This document shows positions 43,081 to 51,375 of a stretch of DNA of 51,375 bases, piece by piece; position 1 is the stretch's first letter, and each line of letters opens with the position of its first letter. This DNA comes from Gemmatimonadota bacterium. GTDB lineage: Bacteria > Gemmatimonadota > Gemmatimonadetes > Gemmatimonadales > Gemmatimonadaceae. The DNA lies in the NCBI GenBank assembly GCA_021324635.1, contig JAJPIS010000064.1, positions 1 to 51,375 of the forward strand. The letters are read 5' to 3'. The translations under genes and the position numbers were made by a program. The notes beneath the pieces are model-generated. The model had not been told where the DNA came from and did no database searches. It saw only the letters and a program-made list of their open reading frames with translations.

Positions 43081-44964
43081 CTAGCCGGACGCCGCGAGGT
43101 CGAGCAGGTCGTACAGCTCTGCCAGCGCCTCGGGGTGGGGCATCCGCTCGCCGCGCAGCGCGTCGCGGATCGCGCGGGCCCGCGCCAGGGCAGCCGGCCC
43201 GCGAAAGAGCAACGCCTCGATCGGGACGAGGCCATCTGCGTCGGGCGCCGGTCCCGTGCCGGTCGACGCCCCGGTCGCCGCCCCCGTTGCGGCCGCCCTG
43301 CCGGCCCCTGCGGCGGGTGCTCTGCCGGCCTCTGCCGCGCCCTCCGGTCCCCCGGGTGCCGGCGCGATATGGGTGGCCGAGGCAGGGCGGCGGGTCGGGC
43401 CCGCGGGCTGGTCGATCAGCGGGACATCGTCCAGCGACGAGATCCCGGCGATCCCGTCGGCCAGGAGCGCGCGGAGCTCCGATCCGGCCGGCGTCCGCGG
43501 ACCCTTCCCGGCTCTCGACGGGCCCCCGCGCTCGAGGCCGGCACCGCGCGCGCTCCCACCGGCCGCGGCGGTGGCGCCCGGCCGTCCAGGGCCGCCGGCG
43601 GGAGGTCGGGACGCCCCCTGGCCGGCCGCCGCGGCGGCGGCCGCGCGGCTGCGTGGGCCGGCGGTGCCGGTGAGCCCTGCGCCTCCCCCGATCGCCCCCA
43701 GCCCGACCCCGATCCCTGCGTCGATGGCCCGGTCCCGCGCCAACTGGCCCACGCGCTGCGCGAGATCGCCGGCGGATCCGGCGGGGTCGGCGAGCAGGGC
43801 CAGGAGCTGGTCGAGGGTGTTGAGCGTCAGGAAGTCGAAGATCGGGGGGCCGTCGGTAAAGGTCGCGATGAAGTCCGAGACGTCCCGCTCGCCGAAGCTG
43901 TGGGCGGCGCTGCGAATGGCGCCCAATGCACCTCGAAGCTCCAGCACGGCGCGCTCGGGCAACGGTCCGGGCCCCGCGCCCTGTGCTTCCCGAACGAGCG
44001 CTCGGGCGTGCTCGGCCAGGCTCACCACCTCGAGGTAGAACCGCTCCCCCGATGTCGTCGGTGGGTTGATCGCGCGCGAGACCACGCCGTCGCTGCCATC
44101 CTCGTAGAACAGCTCACTGATCGGCATGATCCGGTCCGCATCGTCCGCCGTCGCCACCAGTGCCTCACGCGCGACCAGGAACCGGCGCTCCTCCGGGGTT
44201 CCCGGCTCCGACCGCCCGACCGCCCGCAGATCGCTGGCCGTGCGGCGCAGCAGCGCGGCCGCGGCGCTGAACAGCGCGCCCTGGGCGGCGGTCGCCGGCA
44301 CGTCGGCGAGCCCGAGCGTCCGGGCTGCGCGTTCGACGGAGTCGAGCACGTCGGGCACGGGCGGGATGTCGTGCACGGCCGCGACGCCCCGAAGCGTCCG
44401 GACGTGGCCGAGCGCGATCTCGACGGCCTCGGCCTGCCCCGCGCCTCCCGGCGAGACGCTGGCCAAGGCATCGAGGGCGGTCGCGGTCTCCATCGCCTCC
44501 CGAGCCACGAACGCGAGGCTCGACTCGGCGGTCCGAGAGCGGTCCGAGCGGTTCGCGCCCGCGCCCGCGCCATCCGTCGCCGACTCGGGGGCGGGCGCAA
44601 AGCGGGCCAGATCGGCGAGCCGCCTCGCGGCCCGCGCCTCCTCGTTCGGCCCCCAGATGCGCAGGTTGTGGAGCAGGATCTTGAGGTCGTCGACCGCGGC
44701 CGTGAGGGCCGCGGCGAGCGGCGGGGACCAGCGGAGCCGGCCGTCGCGGAGCGTCCGCCCGGCGCGCTCGACGGCTCCGGCGAGGTCGATCATCCCCGCG
44801 ACCCGGTGCATGACCGCGGCCCCCCGGAGCGTCCGGGCGTACCGCGCGAACTCCGCGGCATCCGGCCCCCCGGGTCCCGCCGTGGCCAGGATCCCATCCA
44901 ATCGCTCGAGGCAGTCGGATGCCTCGAGGATGAAGAAGCCGAGGGAGTCGTTGGACGTGGTCAT
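43081..44964 (-). CDS. Hpt-like protein lacking the phospho-acceptor histidine
   Basis: A 627-residue protein. Two N-terminal helical modules resemble histidine phosphotransfer (Hpt) domains, and a third more diverged one lies near residue 370. In module one the AHSIKG-like motif reads YARTLRGAAVM with Arg44 at the histidine position; in module two it reads VRTLRGVAAV with Arg189. The C-terminal third is a long Ala/Gly/Pro-rich linker ending in a short helical segment. No CheA kinase domain is present. It may be a structural scaffold for a chemosensory system; that is inference. ATG 44964. Confidence 0.75.
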   Translation of the reverse strand: MTTSNDSLGFFILEASDCLERLDGILATAGPGGPDAAEFARYARTLRGAAVMHRVAGMIDLAGAVERAGRTLRDGRLRWSPPLAAALTAAVDDLKILLHNLRIWGPNEEARAARRLADLARFAPAPESATDGAGAGANRSDRSRTAESSLAFVAREAMETATALDALASVSPGGAGQAEAVEIALGHVRTLRGVAAVHDIPPVPDVLDSVERAARTLGLADVPATAAQGALFSAAAALLRRTASDLRAVGRSEPGTPEERRFLVAREALVATADDADRIMPISELFYEDGSDGVVSRAINPPTTSGERFYLEVVSLAEHARALVREAQGAGPGPLPERAVLELRGALGAIRSAAHSFGERDVSDFIATFTDGPPIFDFLTLNTLDQLLALLADPAGSAGDLAQRVGQLARDRAIDAGIGVGLGAIGGGAGLTGTAGPRSRAAAAAAAGQGASRPPAGGPGRPGATAAAGGSARGAGLERGGPSRAGKGPRTPAGSELRALLADGIAGISSLDDVPLIDQPAGPTRRPASATHIAPAPGGPEGAAEAGRAPAAGAGRAAATGAATGASTGTGPAPDADGLVPIEALLFRGPAALARARAIRDALRGERMPHPEALAELYDLLDLAASG

Positions 44965-45010
44965 GCGTGTCCGAGTGTGCCGCGCGGCGGGAGCCCCGGC
45001 GGCCAGCGCG

Positions 45011-45817
45011 CTAGGTGGATGCCCGGTGGCTCGTGTAATGTGACGAGCGGACGGCGTCCATCGCCACCCGCATTTCCCGGACGGAGGCCGCCAGGCCCAC
45101 GAACACGGCCCGGCTGACGATCGAGTGCCCGATGTTCAGCTCTTCGATCTCGGCGATCGCGGCCACTCCCCCCACATTGCGCACCGTGAGCCCATGCCCG
45201 GCGTGGACCGCCAGCCCGAGCGCGCGCGCCCGCTGCGCCGCCGCGCGCAAGGCCGCGATCTCCGCGTCGCGCGCCGGCGTGGCGCCGCGGCTCCCCTCGG
45301 CGTACCGGCCGGTGTGCAGCTCGATCGCTGCCGCCCCCAATCGGTGCGATTGCTCCACCGCCCGCACATCGGGGTCGATGAACAGGCTCACCCGCGCTCC
45401 GCCCGCGCGCAGTCGCTCGATCACGCGCGCCAGCCGGGTCGGGCTCGCCGCCACGTCGAGACCTCCTTCGGTGGTGATCTCCTCCCGGCGCTCCGGGACG
45501 AGGGTCACCTGGTACGGGCGAAGCCGACCGGCGATCTCCACCATCTCATCGGTCGCGGCCATCTCCAGATTGAACACCGTGCGCGTCTGACGGACCAGCC
45601 GCTCGACATCGGCGTCCTGAATGTGGCGACGGTCTTCGCGCAGATGCGCCGTGATCCCGTCCGCGCCCGCGTCTTCGCACACCAGCGCGGCGGCCACCGG
45701 ATCCGGCTCGTCGGTGCGGCGCGCCTGCCGGACGGTCGCCACGTGATCGACATTGATGTAGAGGCGCAGGTGCGCGCCATCCGCGTCCGATGCGGTCGTT
45801 GAACGGGTTGCTGCCAT
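45011..45817 (-). CDS. pdxJ: Pyridoxine 5'-phosphate synthase
   Basis: Last step of deoxyxylulose-dependent vitamin B6 synthesis. The 268-residue TIM barrel has [54 protein letters not shown], and [20 protein letters not shown] 45817 has AGGAGG upstream. The first 15 residues are variable and Thr/Ser-rich. It faces a divergent lipoprotein gene across 47 bases. Confidence 0.97.
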   Translation of the reverse strand: MAATRSTTASDADGAHLRLYINVDHVATVRQARRTDEPDPVAAALVCEDAGADGITAHLREDRRHIQDADVERLVRQTRTVFNLEMAATDEMVEIAGRLRPYQVTLVPERREEITTEGGLDVAASPTRLARVIERLRAGGARVSLFIDPDVRAVEQSHRLGAAAIELHTGRYAEGSRGATPARDAEIAALRAAAQRARALGLAVHAGHGLTVRNVGGVAAIAEIEELNIGHSIVSRAVFVGLAASVREMRVAMDAVRSSHYTSHRAST

Positions 45818-45864
45818 CTGCTCCTCCTGCTACCTTCGCGCAAGTCATCCCCGGAGCCGTTCGC

Positions 45865-46341
45865 GTGCCGTCTCGCGTGCTGTGTAGAATAGTGACCCTG
45901 ATCGCTGCGGGCGCGGCCGCGGTGACGGTCGCCTGCCGGTCCACTCCCACGCGACCGTCTGGTGATCTGAGCGGGGCGCCGTCGGCCCGCGGTGCGGTGG
46001 AACGATTCCTGGCGGCGGTGCGGGCTCAGGATCTCCAGGCGATGTCGGTCGTGTGGGGAACCAAGAACGGCCCCTCGCGCGACGCGTTGCCACGCGAGGA
46101 GCTCGAGAAGCGCGAGATCATCATGACCAGCTGCCTCGCGCATGATTCCTCGAGCTTCCTCGACGAGTCGCCGATACCGAGCGGCGATCGACAGGTGCGG
46201 TTCGTCCTGTACCACGGTCCGATCAGCCGGACCACCGTGTTCATCACGGAGAGCGGACCGCAATCACGGTGGTACGTGCGCGAGGTCGACCTGCGGTCGA
46301 CGCACTCCTGCACGGTCGAAGCGGGAGCGCCGGTCAGGTAG
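45865..46341 (+). CDS. Small lipoprotein of unknown function
   Basis: A 158-residue exported protein: VTLIAAGAAAVTVAC gives a lipobox with Cys24, so it is probably acylated. The rest, about 120 residues with RGAVERFLAAVRAQDLQAMSVVWGT, has the look of an NTF2/DUF4878-like small alpha+beta fold (a helix followed by beta-strands), but I cannot assign a family. GTG 45865 has GGAG nine bases upstream. Its end overlaps mce on the opposite strand by eight bases. Confidence 0.7.
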   Translation: MPSRVLCRIVTLIAAGAAAVTVACRSTPTRPSGDLSGAPSARGAVERFLAAVRAQDLQAMSVVWGTKNGPSRDALPREELEKREIIMTSCLAHDSSSFLDESPIPSGDRQVRFVLYHGPISRTTVFITESGPQSRWYVREVDLRSTHSCTVEAGAPVR

Positions 46342-46825
46342 CGGCCTGCGGCGCGGTCGCGGAACTTTCGTCGCCCGGCGCGGATTCCATCTCGGTGAGC
46401 TCGACGAGCACGCCGCCGGTCGCGGCCGGGTGAATGAACGCGATGCGTTTCCCCTCGGCGCCGATCCGCGGCGTCTCGTCGATCAGGCGGACGCCGGCCG
46501 CGCGGCAGCGGGCCAGTGTGCCGTCCAGGTCGGGCGTCGCGAAGCAGACATGGTGGATGCCGGGCCCTCGGCGGTCGAGAAACCGTCCGATCGGCGTCTC
46601 CGGCGCGAGCGGCTCGAGTAGCTCGACGAGCGCCTCCCCGGCCTGAAGGCCGGCGATGCGCGCGCCGTCGGCGTCGGCGAGGGGCACGACGGGGAGGCCG
46701 AGGACGTCGCGGTAGAAGGCGAGCGCACCCGGCATGGCCTGGACGGCGATGCCGATGTGCGAGAGGTGGAGGCGCGCCACCGGAGGAGTGGCACCGGCGC
46801 GCGAGGGACGGATGGCGTCGGGCAT
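46334..46825 (-). CDS. mce: Methylmalonyl-CoA epimerase
   Basis: A 163-residue glyoxalase-fold (VOC) protein that interconverts the epimers of methylmalonyl-CoA, feeding propionate and branched-chain breakdown into succinyl-CoA. Metal ligands are visible in LSHIGIAV, IHHVCFATPDLD and VLVELTE. ATG 46825 is preferred over the upstream TTG of the longer frame. The mutase genes are not adjacent. It is the only minus-strand gene after 45865. Confidence 0.9.
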   Translation of the reverse strand: MPDAIRPSRAGATPPVARLHLSHIGIAVQAMPGALAFYRDVLGLPVVPLADADGARIAGLQAGEALVELLEPLAPETPIGRFLDRRGPGIHHVCFATPDLDGTLARCRAAGVRLIDETPRIGAEGKRIAFIHPAATGGVLVELTEMESAPGDESSATAPQAAT

Positions 46826-46884
46826 GACTGAACGATCAGGGATCAACCGTGGACGCGCCAGGTGCGCACCAGGAGACGAGGACG

Positions 46885-47208
46885 ATGTCGAACGCAGTCG
46901 CGGTATCGGACGTGAATTTCGAGGTCGAGATCGAGAAGCACGAGGGACTGGCGGTCGTGGACTTCTGGGCGACGTGGTGCGCGCCCTGTCGGATGATTGC
47001 CCCCGTGCTCGATCAGCTCGCGAGCGAGTACCAGGGCAAGGCCAAGGTCGCCAAGCTCGATGTCGACGCCAACCAGCGGACCGCCAGCCGGTACAACGTG
47101 CGCTCCATCCCCACCATCCTGTTCTTCAAGGACGGGAAGCTGGTCGATCAGGTGATCGGCGCCGTCCCGCGCCCGCACCTCGAGAAGAAGTTCAAAGAGC
47201 ACGCGTGA
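46885..47208 (+). CDS. trxA: Thioredoxin
   Basis: A 107-residue thioredoxin. The redox site is WCAPC (residues 31-35) in VVDFWATWCAPCRMIAPVLDQLA, in place of WCGPC; the cis-proline motif SIPTILFF is normal. No signal peptide, so it is cytoplasmic. AGGAG lies upstream of ATG 46885. The 113-base gap after it is GC-rich without a visible feature. Confidence 0.95.
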   Translation: MSNAVAVSDVNFEVEIEKHEGLAVVDFWATWCAPCRMIAPVLDQLASEYQGKAKVAKLDVDANQRTASRYNVRSIPTILFFKDGKLVDQVIGAVPRPHLEKKFKEHA

Positions 47209-47321
47209 GCCCGGCCCGCCGCCACGGCCGCCCGATCCGTGCGCCGGGTGCGGCTGGAGCTGCGCTCGGAGCACCCGCAGCGGCTCCGGCCGCGGCGCGG
47301 CGGCACTGACGTCGTCCGACC

Positions 47322-48221
47322 GTGGCCGCTGGCAGGCTCTACGTCGTCAGCACGCCGATCGGGAACCTCGCCGATATCACGCTGCGGGCGCTCGAGGTGC
47401 TGCGGACGGTGTCGCTCATCCTGGCCGAGGACACACGCCACGCTCGGGTCCTCCTGGCCCGCTACGACATCACGACGGCGACTGCGGCGTACCATGAGCA
47501 CAACGAGGCTCGGGCCACCCCTGCGCTCGTCGACCGGCTCGCCGCCGGCGAGGACCTGGCACTCATCAGCGACGCGGGGACACCGCTCCTGTCCGATCCG
47601 GGCGGGCGGCTCATCCGCGCCACGATCGACGCCGGGCTCGCCGTCGTCCCCGTGCCGGGCCCCTCGGCGCTCCTGGCGGCCCTCGTGGCCTCGGGACTCC
47701 CCGCCGACCGGTTTACCTTCTTCGGGTTTCTCCCCCGTCGCGGCGCCGAACGCCGCCGGGCACTCGCCGACGTGGCCGAGCTCGGCCATGTGGCTGTACT
47801 GTACGAGGCGCCGGGTCGGACGGCGCAGACGCTGACCGACCTCGCGGTCCTCGGCGTCGAGGGGCGCCGGGCGGTCGTGGCGCGCGAGTTGACGAAACAG
47901 TTCGAGGAGGTCCGGCGCGGAACGATCGCCGAGATGGCGGCGTATTACGCGGGGACGCCGCCCCGCGGTGAGGTCGTGATCCTGATCGAGGGCGCGGCCG
48001 CCCCCGCCACGGACCCGACGGCGTGGAGGACGCAAGCGCGCGCGCTGCGCGCGACGGGAGCGAGCGCGCGCGAGATCATGGGCACGCTGATGCGGGACGG
48101 TGGCGCGCCCCGCAATGCGGCCTACCGGATCGCCCACGAGCACGAAGCGCACGACACCGACTCGGCGGATCCCGAGGAGCCCGACGAAGGCGAAGCGGGA
48201 GGGGGAGGGGCCGACGGGTGA
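47322..48221 (+). CDS. rsmI: 16S rRNA (cytidine(1402)-2'-O)-methyltransferase
   Basis: RsmI methylates the ribose of C1402 in the decoding centre. The 299-residue tetrapyrrole-methylase-fold protein has LYVVSTPIGNLADITLRALEVL, AEDTRHARVLL, LISDAGTPLLSDPG, VPVPGPSALLAALVASGLP and FFGFLPRRGAERRR. The last 20 residues are an acidic, Gly-rich tail. GTG start at 47322. Its TGA overlaps the next ATG (GTGATG). Confidence 0.96.
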   Translation: MAAGRLYVVSTPIGNLADITLRALEVLRTVSLILAEDTRHARVLLARYDITTATAAYHEHNEARATPALVDRLAAGEDLALISDAGTPLLSDPGGRLIRATIDAGLAVVPVPGPSALLAALVASGLPADRFTFFGFLPRRGAERRRALADVAELGHVAVLYEAPGRTAQTLTDLAVLGVEGRRAVVARELTKQFEEVRRGTIAEMAAYYAGTPPRGEVVILIEGAAAPATDPTAWRTQARALRATGASAREIMGTLMRDGGAPRNAAYRIAHEHEAHDTDSADPEEPDEGEAGGGGADG

Positions 48222-48958
48222 TGCGACTGTTCGTTCCGCTCGTGATGGCGGCCGCGGTGGGAGCGGGGGCCCGGTATGGACCCGGCACCGTGCGCCCGGT
48301 CGCCGTCGTGCCGCGCCCCGCCGGCTCGGCCGGCGCCGCCGGTGGAGGGGTGGCCCACCTCGCAGTCGCCCGCCTCCAGTACGATGGCGGTGGGGATTGG
48401 TACGCCAATCCGTCGAGCCTCCCCAATCTCATCGCCGCCATCAACGAGCGGACCTCCTTGCGGGTCGACCCGGCCGAGGCCAGGGTCACGCTCATGGATG
48501 ACCGCCTGTGGGACTATCCGTTCCTGCACGTGACCGGTCACGGCAACATCCATTTCAGCGACGCCGAGATCGTGCGCCTGCGTGAGTACCTCGCCCGCGG
48601 CGGGTTTCTGCACGTCGACGACAACTACGGGCTCGACCCCAGCTTCCGGCGCGAGATCGCGCGGGTCTTTCCCGACCGGCCACTCGTCGATGTGCCGCTG
48701 TCGCACCCGATCTACCACATCGTCTACGACTTCCCCAAAGGGATCCCCAAGATCCACGTCCACGATGGACTGCCGGCGCGCGGCTTCGGCATCTTCATGG
48801 GCGACCGCCTGGTCGTCTACTACAGCTTCTCGTCGGACCTCGGAAACGGATGGGAGGATGTCGGGACATACGGCGACCCGCCGGCGCTCCACGAGGCGGC
48901 CCTCCGCATGGGAGTGAATCTGTTCGTCTACGCGGTGACGAGTCGGCCGGCGGCATGA
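48221..48958 (+). CDS. DUF4159-domain protein
   Basis: A 245-residue exported or anchored protein. A short hydrophobic N-terminus is followed by a DUF4159 domain: LAVARLQYDGGGDWYANPSS, LWDYPFLHVTGHGNIHFSD, YLARGGFLHVDDNYG and the C-terminal MGVNLFVYAVTS. Such genes commonly sit beside DUF4175, MoxR and DUF58 genes in high-GC diderms; the next gene here is DUF4175-like. Function unknown. ATG follows a GGGAGGGGGAGGGG purine tract. Confidence 0.85.
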   Translation: MRLFVPLVMAAAVGAGARYGPGTVRPVAVVPRPAGSAGAAGGGVAHLAVARLQYDGGGDWYANPSSLPNLIAAINERTSLRVDPAEARVTLMDDRLWDYPFLHVTGHGNIHFSDAEIVRLREYLARGGFLHVDDNYGLDPSFRREIARVFPDRPLVDVPLSHPIYHIVYDFPKGIPKIHVHDGLPARGFGIFMGDRLVVYYSFSSDLGNGWEDVGTYGDPPALHEAALRMGVNLFVYAVTSRPAA

Positions 48959-48998
48959 TCTCGTCCGGAGCACGCTCGGGCCCGAGCGCCACGCGTCC

Positions 48999-51375
48999 GT
49001 GACGGTCAACGAGCTCGTCGCCCGCGAGCGGAAGCGACTGGGCCGGATCCTCGGGATCTGGGGCGTCGCCCGTGCGGTCGGCGTCGTCGCGACGCTGCTC
49101 GCGATCGCGGCGCTCGCCCTCGGGGGCGGTCGGTGGATGACCCTGCCGGCGGCCGTGCCGTTCGTGGCCTGGTTCCTCGTCGTCGCGGCGGTGGTCGGGC
49201 TCGGGGCGCACACTGTGCGCGGGCTCCGGCGTGATGCGTCGACCGGGCGGGTGACGGCCGCGATCGAGAGTGAGCGGCAGTTGCGCCGGGGCGCGCTGCG
49301 GGGCGCGCTCGAGGTCGCCCATCTCGGCGCCCTGGGCCGGCGTGGCGCGCGAGACCTCGCGGCCCGGCTCCAGGCCGGTGCGCCCGGCCGGCGGGCCCCG
49401 CTCGCGCCCCGCCTCCGCCGGCGCGCCCGCCGCCACGCGGCGATCGGGGCCGGGCTCGCCGCCCTGGCCGTGGCCACGCTCGCCGCCGCCGCCGCGACCG
49501 AGCCTGCCGGGTGGAGTGCCGTACGCCACCCGATCCGCGCCTGGCGGGGCACGCTCCTCCCCGCGCTCCGGATCGACGCGCCGCGCGACGTGCCCCGCGG
49601 GCACGAGGCGAGGATTCGGATCGCGGCCGCCGGCCGTCGGCGCATCGCCGTGTACACGCGCGTCACCGGGGCGCCATGGGGCGGAGACTGGTACACCACG
49701 CGCGCGGAGCGGGTCGACCTGCGGACGGGCCCGGTCACGGCCGAGATGGCGGTCGTCGCGACCGATGGGCGAGCGACCAGCGACACGGTGGTGATCCGCG
49801 CCAGTGATCGCCCGTTCGTCGGCGCCGTGACGATGCGGGCGGTCTATCCCGCCTACCTCCACCGGGCCGACGAGGCGCTCGCAGCCGGCGAGGTCGCGCG
49901 CGTGCCCCGCGCGACCCGGATCGAGATCAGCGGCCAGGCGTCGGCTCCGCTCCAGGCCATCGCGCTCGTCCGCGGGCGTGACACGGTCACCCTCCGGCCG
50001 GACGGTCGACGCTTCGCGGGACGGCTACTCGCCGAGATCCCGGGTCAGTGGGCCTGGTCGGCGACCAGCGACTCGGGTGCGGTGACCGATGTCCCACCCG
50101 CGATCGAGCTCGACGTCATCCCGGACTCGGCGCCCCGAGTGGACATCGTGGACCCCGCGCACGACACCACGGTCACGCCCGCCGATCAGGTGCCGCTGTC
50201 GATCACGGCGTCCGACGACCACGCGCTCGCCTCGGTCGTCGTGCGGAGCTGGCGCACCGGACCAGGAGCCGGGGGAGGAGCGGGCGAGGCACCGCCGGTG
50301 GTGCAACGCGTGAGCGACAGCGCCGTCGCGCAGTGGGCGGGCGTGGTCACACTCTCGCTCGCCGGCCGCGGGCTCGCGCCGGGCGACGCGATGCACGTCG
50401 TCGCGCAGGCCACCGATGCCTCGCCCTGGCACCAGGTGACGCAGAGCCGCGAGCTCGTCCTGCGGGTCCCGTCGCTGGCCGAGGAGCGGACCCTGGCCCG
50501 GGCCTCCGCCGATTCGGCCGTGTCGGCCGCCACCGCGACAGCGGCCGCCCAGCGGCAGCTCGAGCAGCGGACCGAGGAAGCCGCCCGCGCGCGAGGCGCC
50601 CGCACCGGACCGTCGGCGGGGAGCACGAGCGGCAGCGCCAACCGGTCCGCTCTGTCGTACGAGAGCGCCGAACGGGCCAAGGCGCTCGCCAACGAGCAAC
50701 GGCAGCTCGGCGACCGCGTGCAGCAGGTGCAGCGGCAGACGCAGGAGCTCGAGCGGCAGCTCAAGCAGGCGGGGGCCTTGGACAGCGCACTCGCCTCGGA
50801 GCTGCATCAGGCGCAGCAGTTGCTGAACGATGCACTCACGCCCGAGCTCCGCGACCAGTTGAGCAAGTTGGACCAGAGCGCCGACTCCCTGCGCGGCGGG
50901 GACACGCGACAGTCGCTCGAGCAGCTCGCTCAGCAGCAGCAACAGCTCCGCTCCCAGCTCGAGCGAAGTGTCGAGGTGCTGAAGCGCGCGGCGCTGGAGG
51001 GGGCGATGCAAACGCTTCGCGACGAGGCCCGCGACATCGCGAAGGAGGAGCGCTCGAGGGCCGGGACGCCGTCCGCACCCTCCCCGGCGCAACTGGCCGC
51101 GAAGCAGCCACCGGCCGGCGCGCAGCAGGGATCCCCGCCGGCGGGCGCTGTGACGCCTCGCCCGAACGACAGCGCACCCGGGCGGACGGCGACCCGGCCC
51201 GGGGAGCAGGTCGGCGGTCAGCCCGGGCAGCGGCTCGCCCAGCAGGCCGATAGCGCGGAGCGGGAGAACGCGCAGAACGCGCAGAGCGCGCAGAACGCGC
51301 AGAGCGCGCAGAACGCGCAGAGCGCGCAGAACGCGCAGAGCGCGCAGAACGCGCAGAGCGCGCAGAACGCGCAGA
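48999..51375 (+). CDS. DUF4175-like membrane protein, truncated by the window edge
   Basis: An open frame from GTG 48999 to the window end (792 codons, no stop). It starts VNELVARERKRLGRI, has two membrane helices in the first 75 residues and a third near residue 150, then an extracytoplasmic beta-rich region with Ig-like text (VDIVDPAHDTTVTPADQVPLSITASDDHAL). From about residue 490 a long Gln/Ala/Glu-rich coiled coil begins (QRQLEQRTEEAARARG, QQVQRQTQELERQL). This order fits DUF4175 proteins. The frame enters an NAQSAQ repeat at the edge. Confidence 0.78.
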   Translation, partial: MTVNELVARERKRLGRILGIWGVARAVGVVATLLAIAALALGGGRWMTLPAAVPFVAWFLVVAAVVGLGAHTVRGLRRDASTGRVTAAIESERQLRRGALRGALEVAHLGALGRRGARDLAARLQAGAPGRRAPLAPRLRRRARRHAAIGAGLAALAVATLAAAAATEPAGWSAVRHPIRAWRGTLLPALRIDAPRDVPRGHEARIRIAAAGRRRIAVYTRVTGAPWGGDWYTTRAERVDLRTGPVTAEMAVVATDGRATSDTVVIRASDRPFVGAVTMRAVYPAYLHRADEALAAGEVARVPRATRIEISGQASAPLQAIALVRGRDTVTLRPDGRRFAGRLLAEIPGQWAWSATSDSGAVTDVPPAIELDVIPDSAPRVDIVDPAHDTTVTPADQVPLSITASDDHALASVVVRSWRTGPGAGGGAGEAPPVVQRVSDSAVAQWAGVVTLSLAGRGLAPGDAMHVVAQATDASPWHQVTQSRELVLRVPSLAEERTLARASADSAVSAATATAAAQRQLEQRTEEAARARGARTGPSAGSTSGSANRSALSYESAERAKALANEQRQLGDRVQQVQRQTQELERQLKQAGALDSALASELHQAQQLLNDALTPELRDQLSKLDQSADSLRGGDTRQSLEQLAQQQQQLRSQLERSVEVLKRAALEGAMQTLRDEARDIAKEERSRAGTPSAPSPAQLAAKQPPAGAQQGSPPAGAVTPRPNDSAPGRTATRPGEQVGGQPGQRLAQQADSAERENAQNAQSAQNAQSAQNAQSAQNAQSAQNAQSAQNAQ
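51267..51375 (+). repeat. 18-bp tandem repeat at the window edge
   Basis: AACGCGCAGAGCGCGCAG is repeated five full times (51276-51365) with a partial copy on each side. It is in frame with the DUF4175-like gene, encoding Asn-Ala-Gln-Ser-Ala-Gln repeats, and continues past the window. Copies look identical, so its length may vary between isolates or be mis-assembled. Confidence 0.9.

Noticed and set aside
42532-45117. 861-residue plus-strand open frame opposite the Hpt-like and flippase-like genes
   Set aside because: No conserved motifs; the minus-strand genes have recognisable families and ordered junctions.
51267-51375. Possible CRISPR or spacer array at the right edge
   Set aside because: Contiguous 18-base units without spacers, in frame with a coding sequence.

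Overview
This is a 51.4 kb stretch of very GC-rich bacterial chromosome. It is tightly packed with mostly housekeeping genes and carries no phage, plasmid, insertion sequence or CRISPR array. The organism is diderm: the window has lnt, lolA, SPOR-domain lipoproteins and an outer-membrane-type beta-barrel protein. It has Walker-type SMC, a short primary sigma factor without region 1.1, an L25/Ctc protein, a DUF4159/DUF4175 pair and many GTG starts. Together these suggest Gemmatimonadota or a close relative; that placement is inference from gene content, since no 16S gene is present.

Layout. (1) 1-14473, plus strand: larE with a small LarE-like ORF, an anchored protein, a sigma-54 response regulator, an aldehyde dehydrogenase, then lepB, a primary-type sigma factor, yajQ, rimO, hemL, a SpoIID-like protein, a Gfo/Idh/MocA-like protein lacking its usual catalytic residues, and lnt. 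(2) 14483-16294, minus: an MBL-fold hydrolase and a Crp/Fnr regulator. (3) 16468-22542, plus: rpmE, prfA (apparently starting at CTG), prmC, a YlbF-like protein, tmk, a carboxy-terminal protease and a DUF2520 protein. (4) 22523-45817, minus: a SPOR lipoprotein, a degenerate MinD/CpsD-like SPOR protein, smc, aroF and lolA in one tight run; a metallopeptidase/propeller/barrel fusion; rsfS; rpsF-rpsR-DUF2232-rplI; rplY-pth-ychF; tRNA-Gln-prs; a flippase-like membrane protein with ispE; an Hpt-like protein lacking phospho-acceptor histidines; pdxJ. (5) 45865-51375, mostly plus: a small lipoprotein, mce (minus), trxA, rsmI, DUF4159 and a DUF4175-like protein that runs off the window in an 18-bp tandem repeat.

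Functional themes are translation and its quality control (rpmE, prfA, prmC, rimO, rsmI, rsfS, S6, S18, L9, L25, pth, ychF, tRNA-Gln), envelope building (lepB, lnt, lolA, SPOR proteins, barrel protein, ispE), cofactor and nucleotide synthesis (hemL, pdxJ, prs, tmk, aroF) and chromosome organisation (smc). Neighbouring stops and starts overlap as GTGA, ATGA or CTGA in many places, which indicates translational coupling.

No clearly new defence or mobile system is visible. The least ordinary parts are the SPOR/pseudo-ATPase/SMC operon, the 1098-residue metallopeptidase-propeller-barrel fusion, three apparent pseudo-enzymes or pseudo-phosphorelay proteins, the CTG start of prfA, and a cluster of palindromic repeats at 37.0-37.3 kb. 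Starts were chosen by family N-termini, stop-start overlap and ribosome binding sites.
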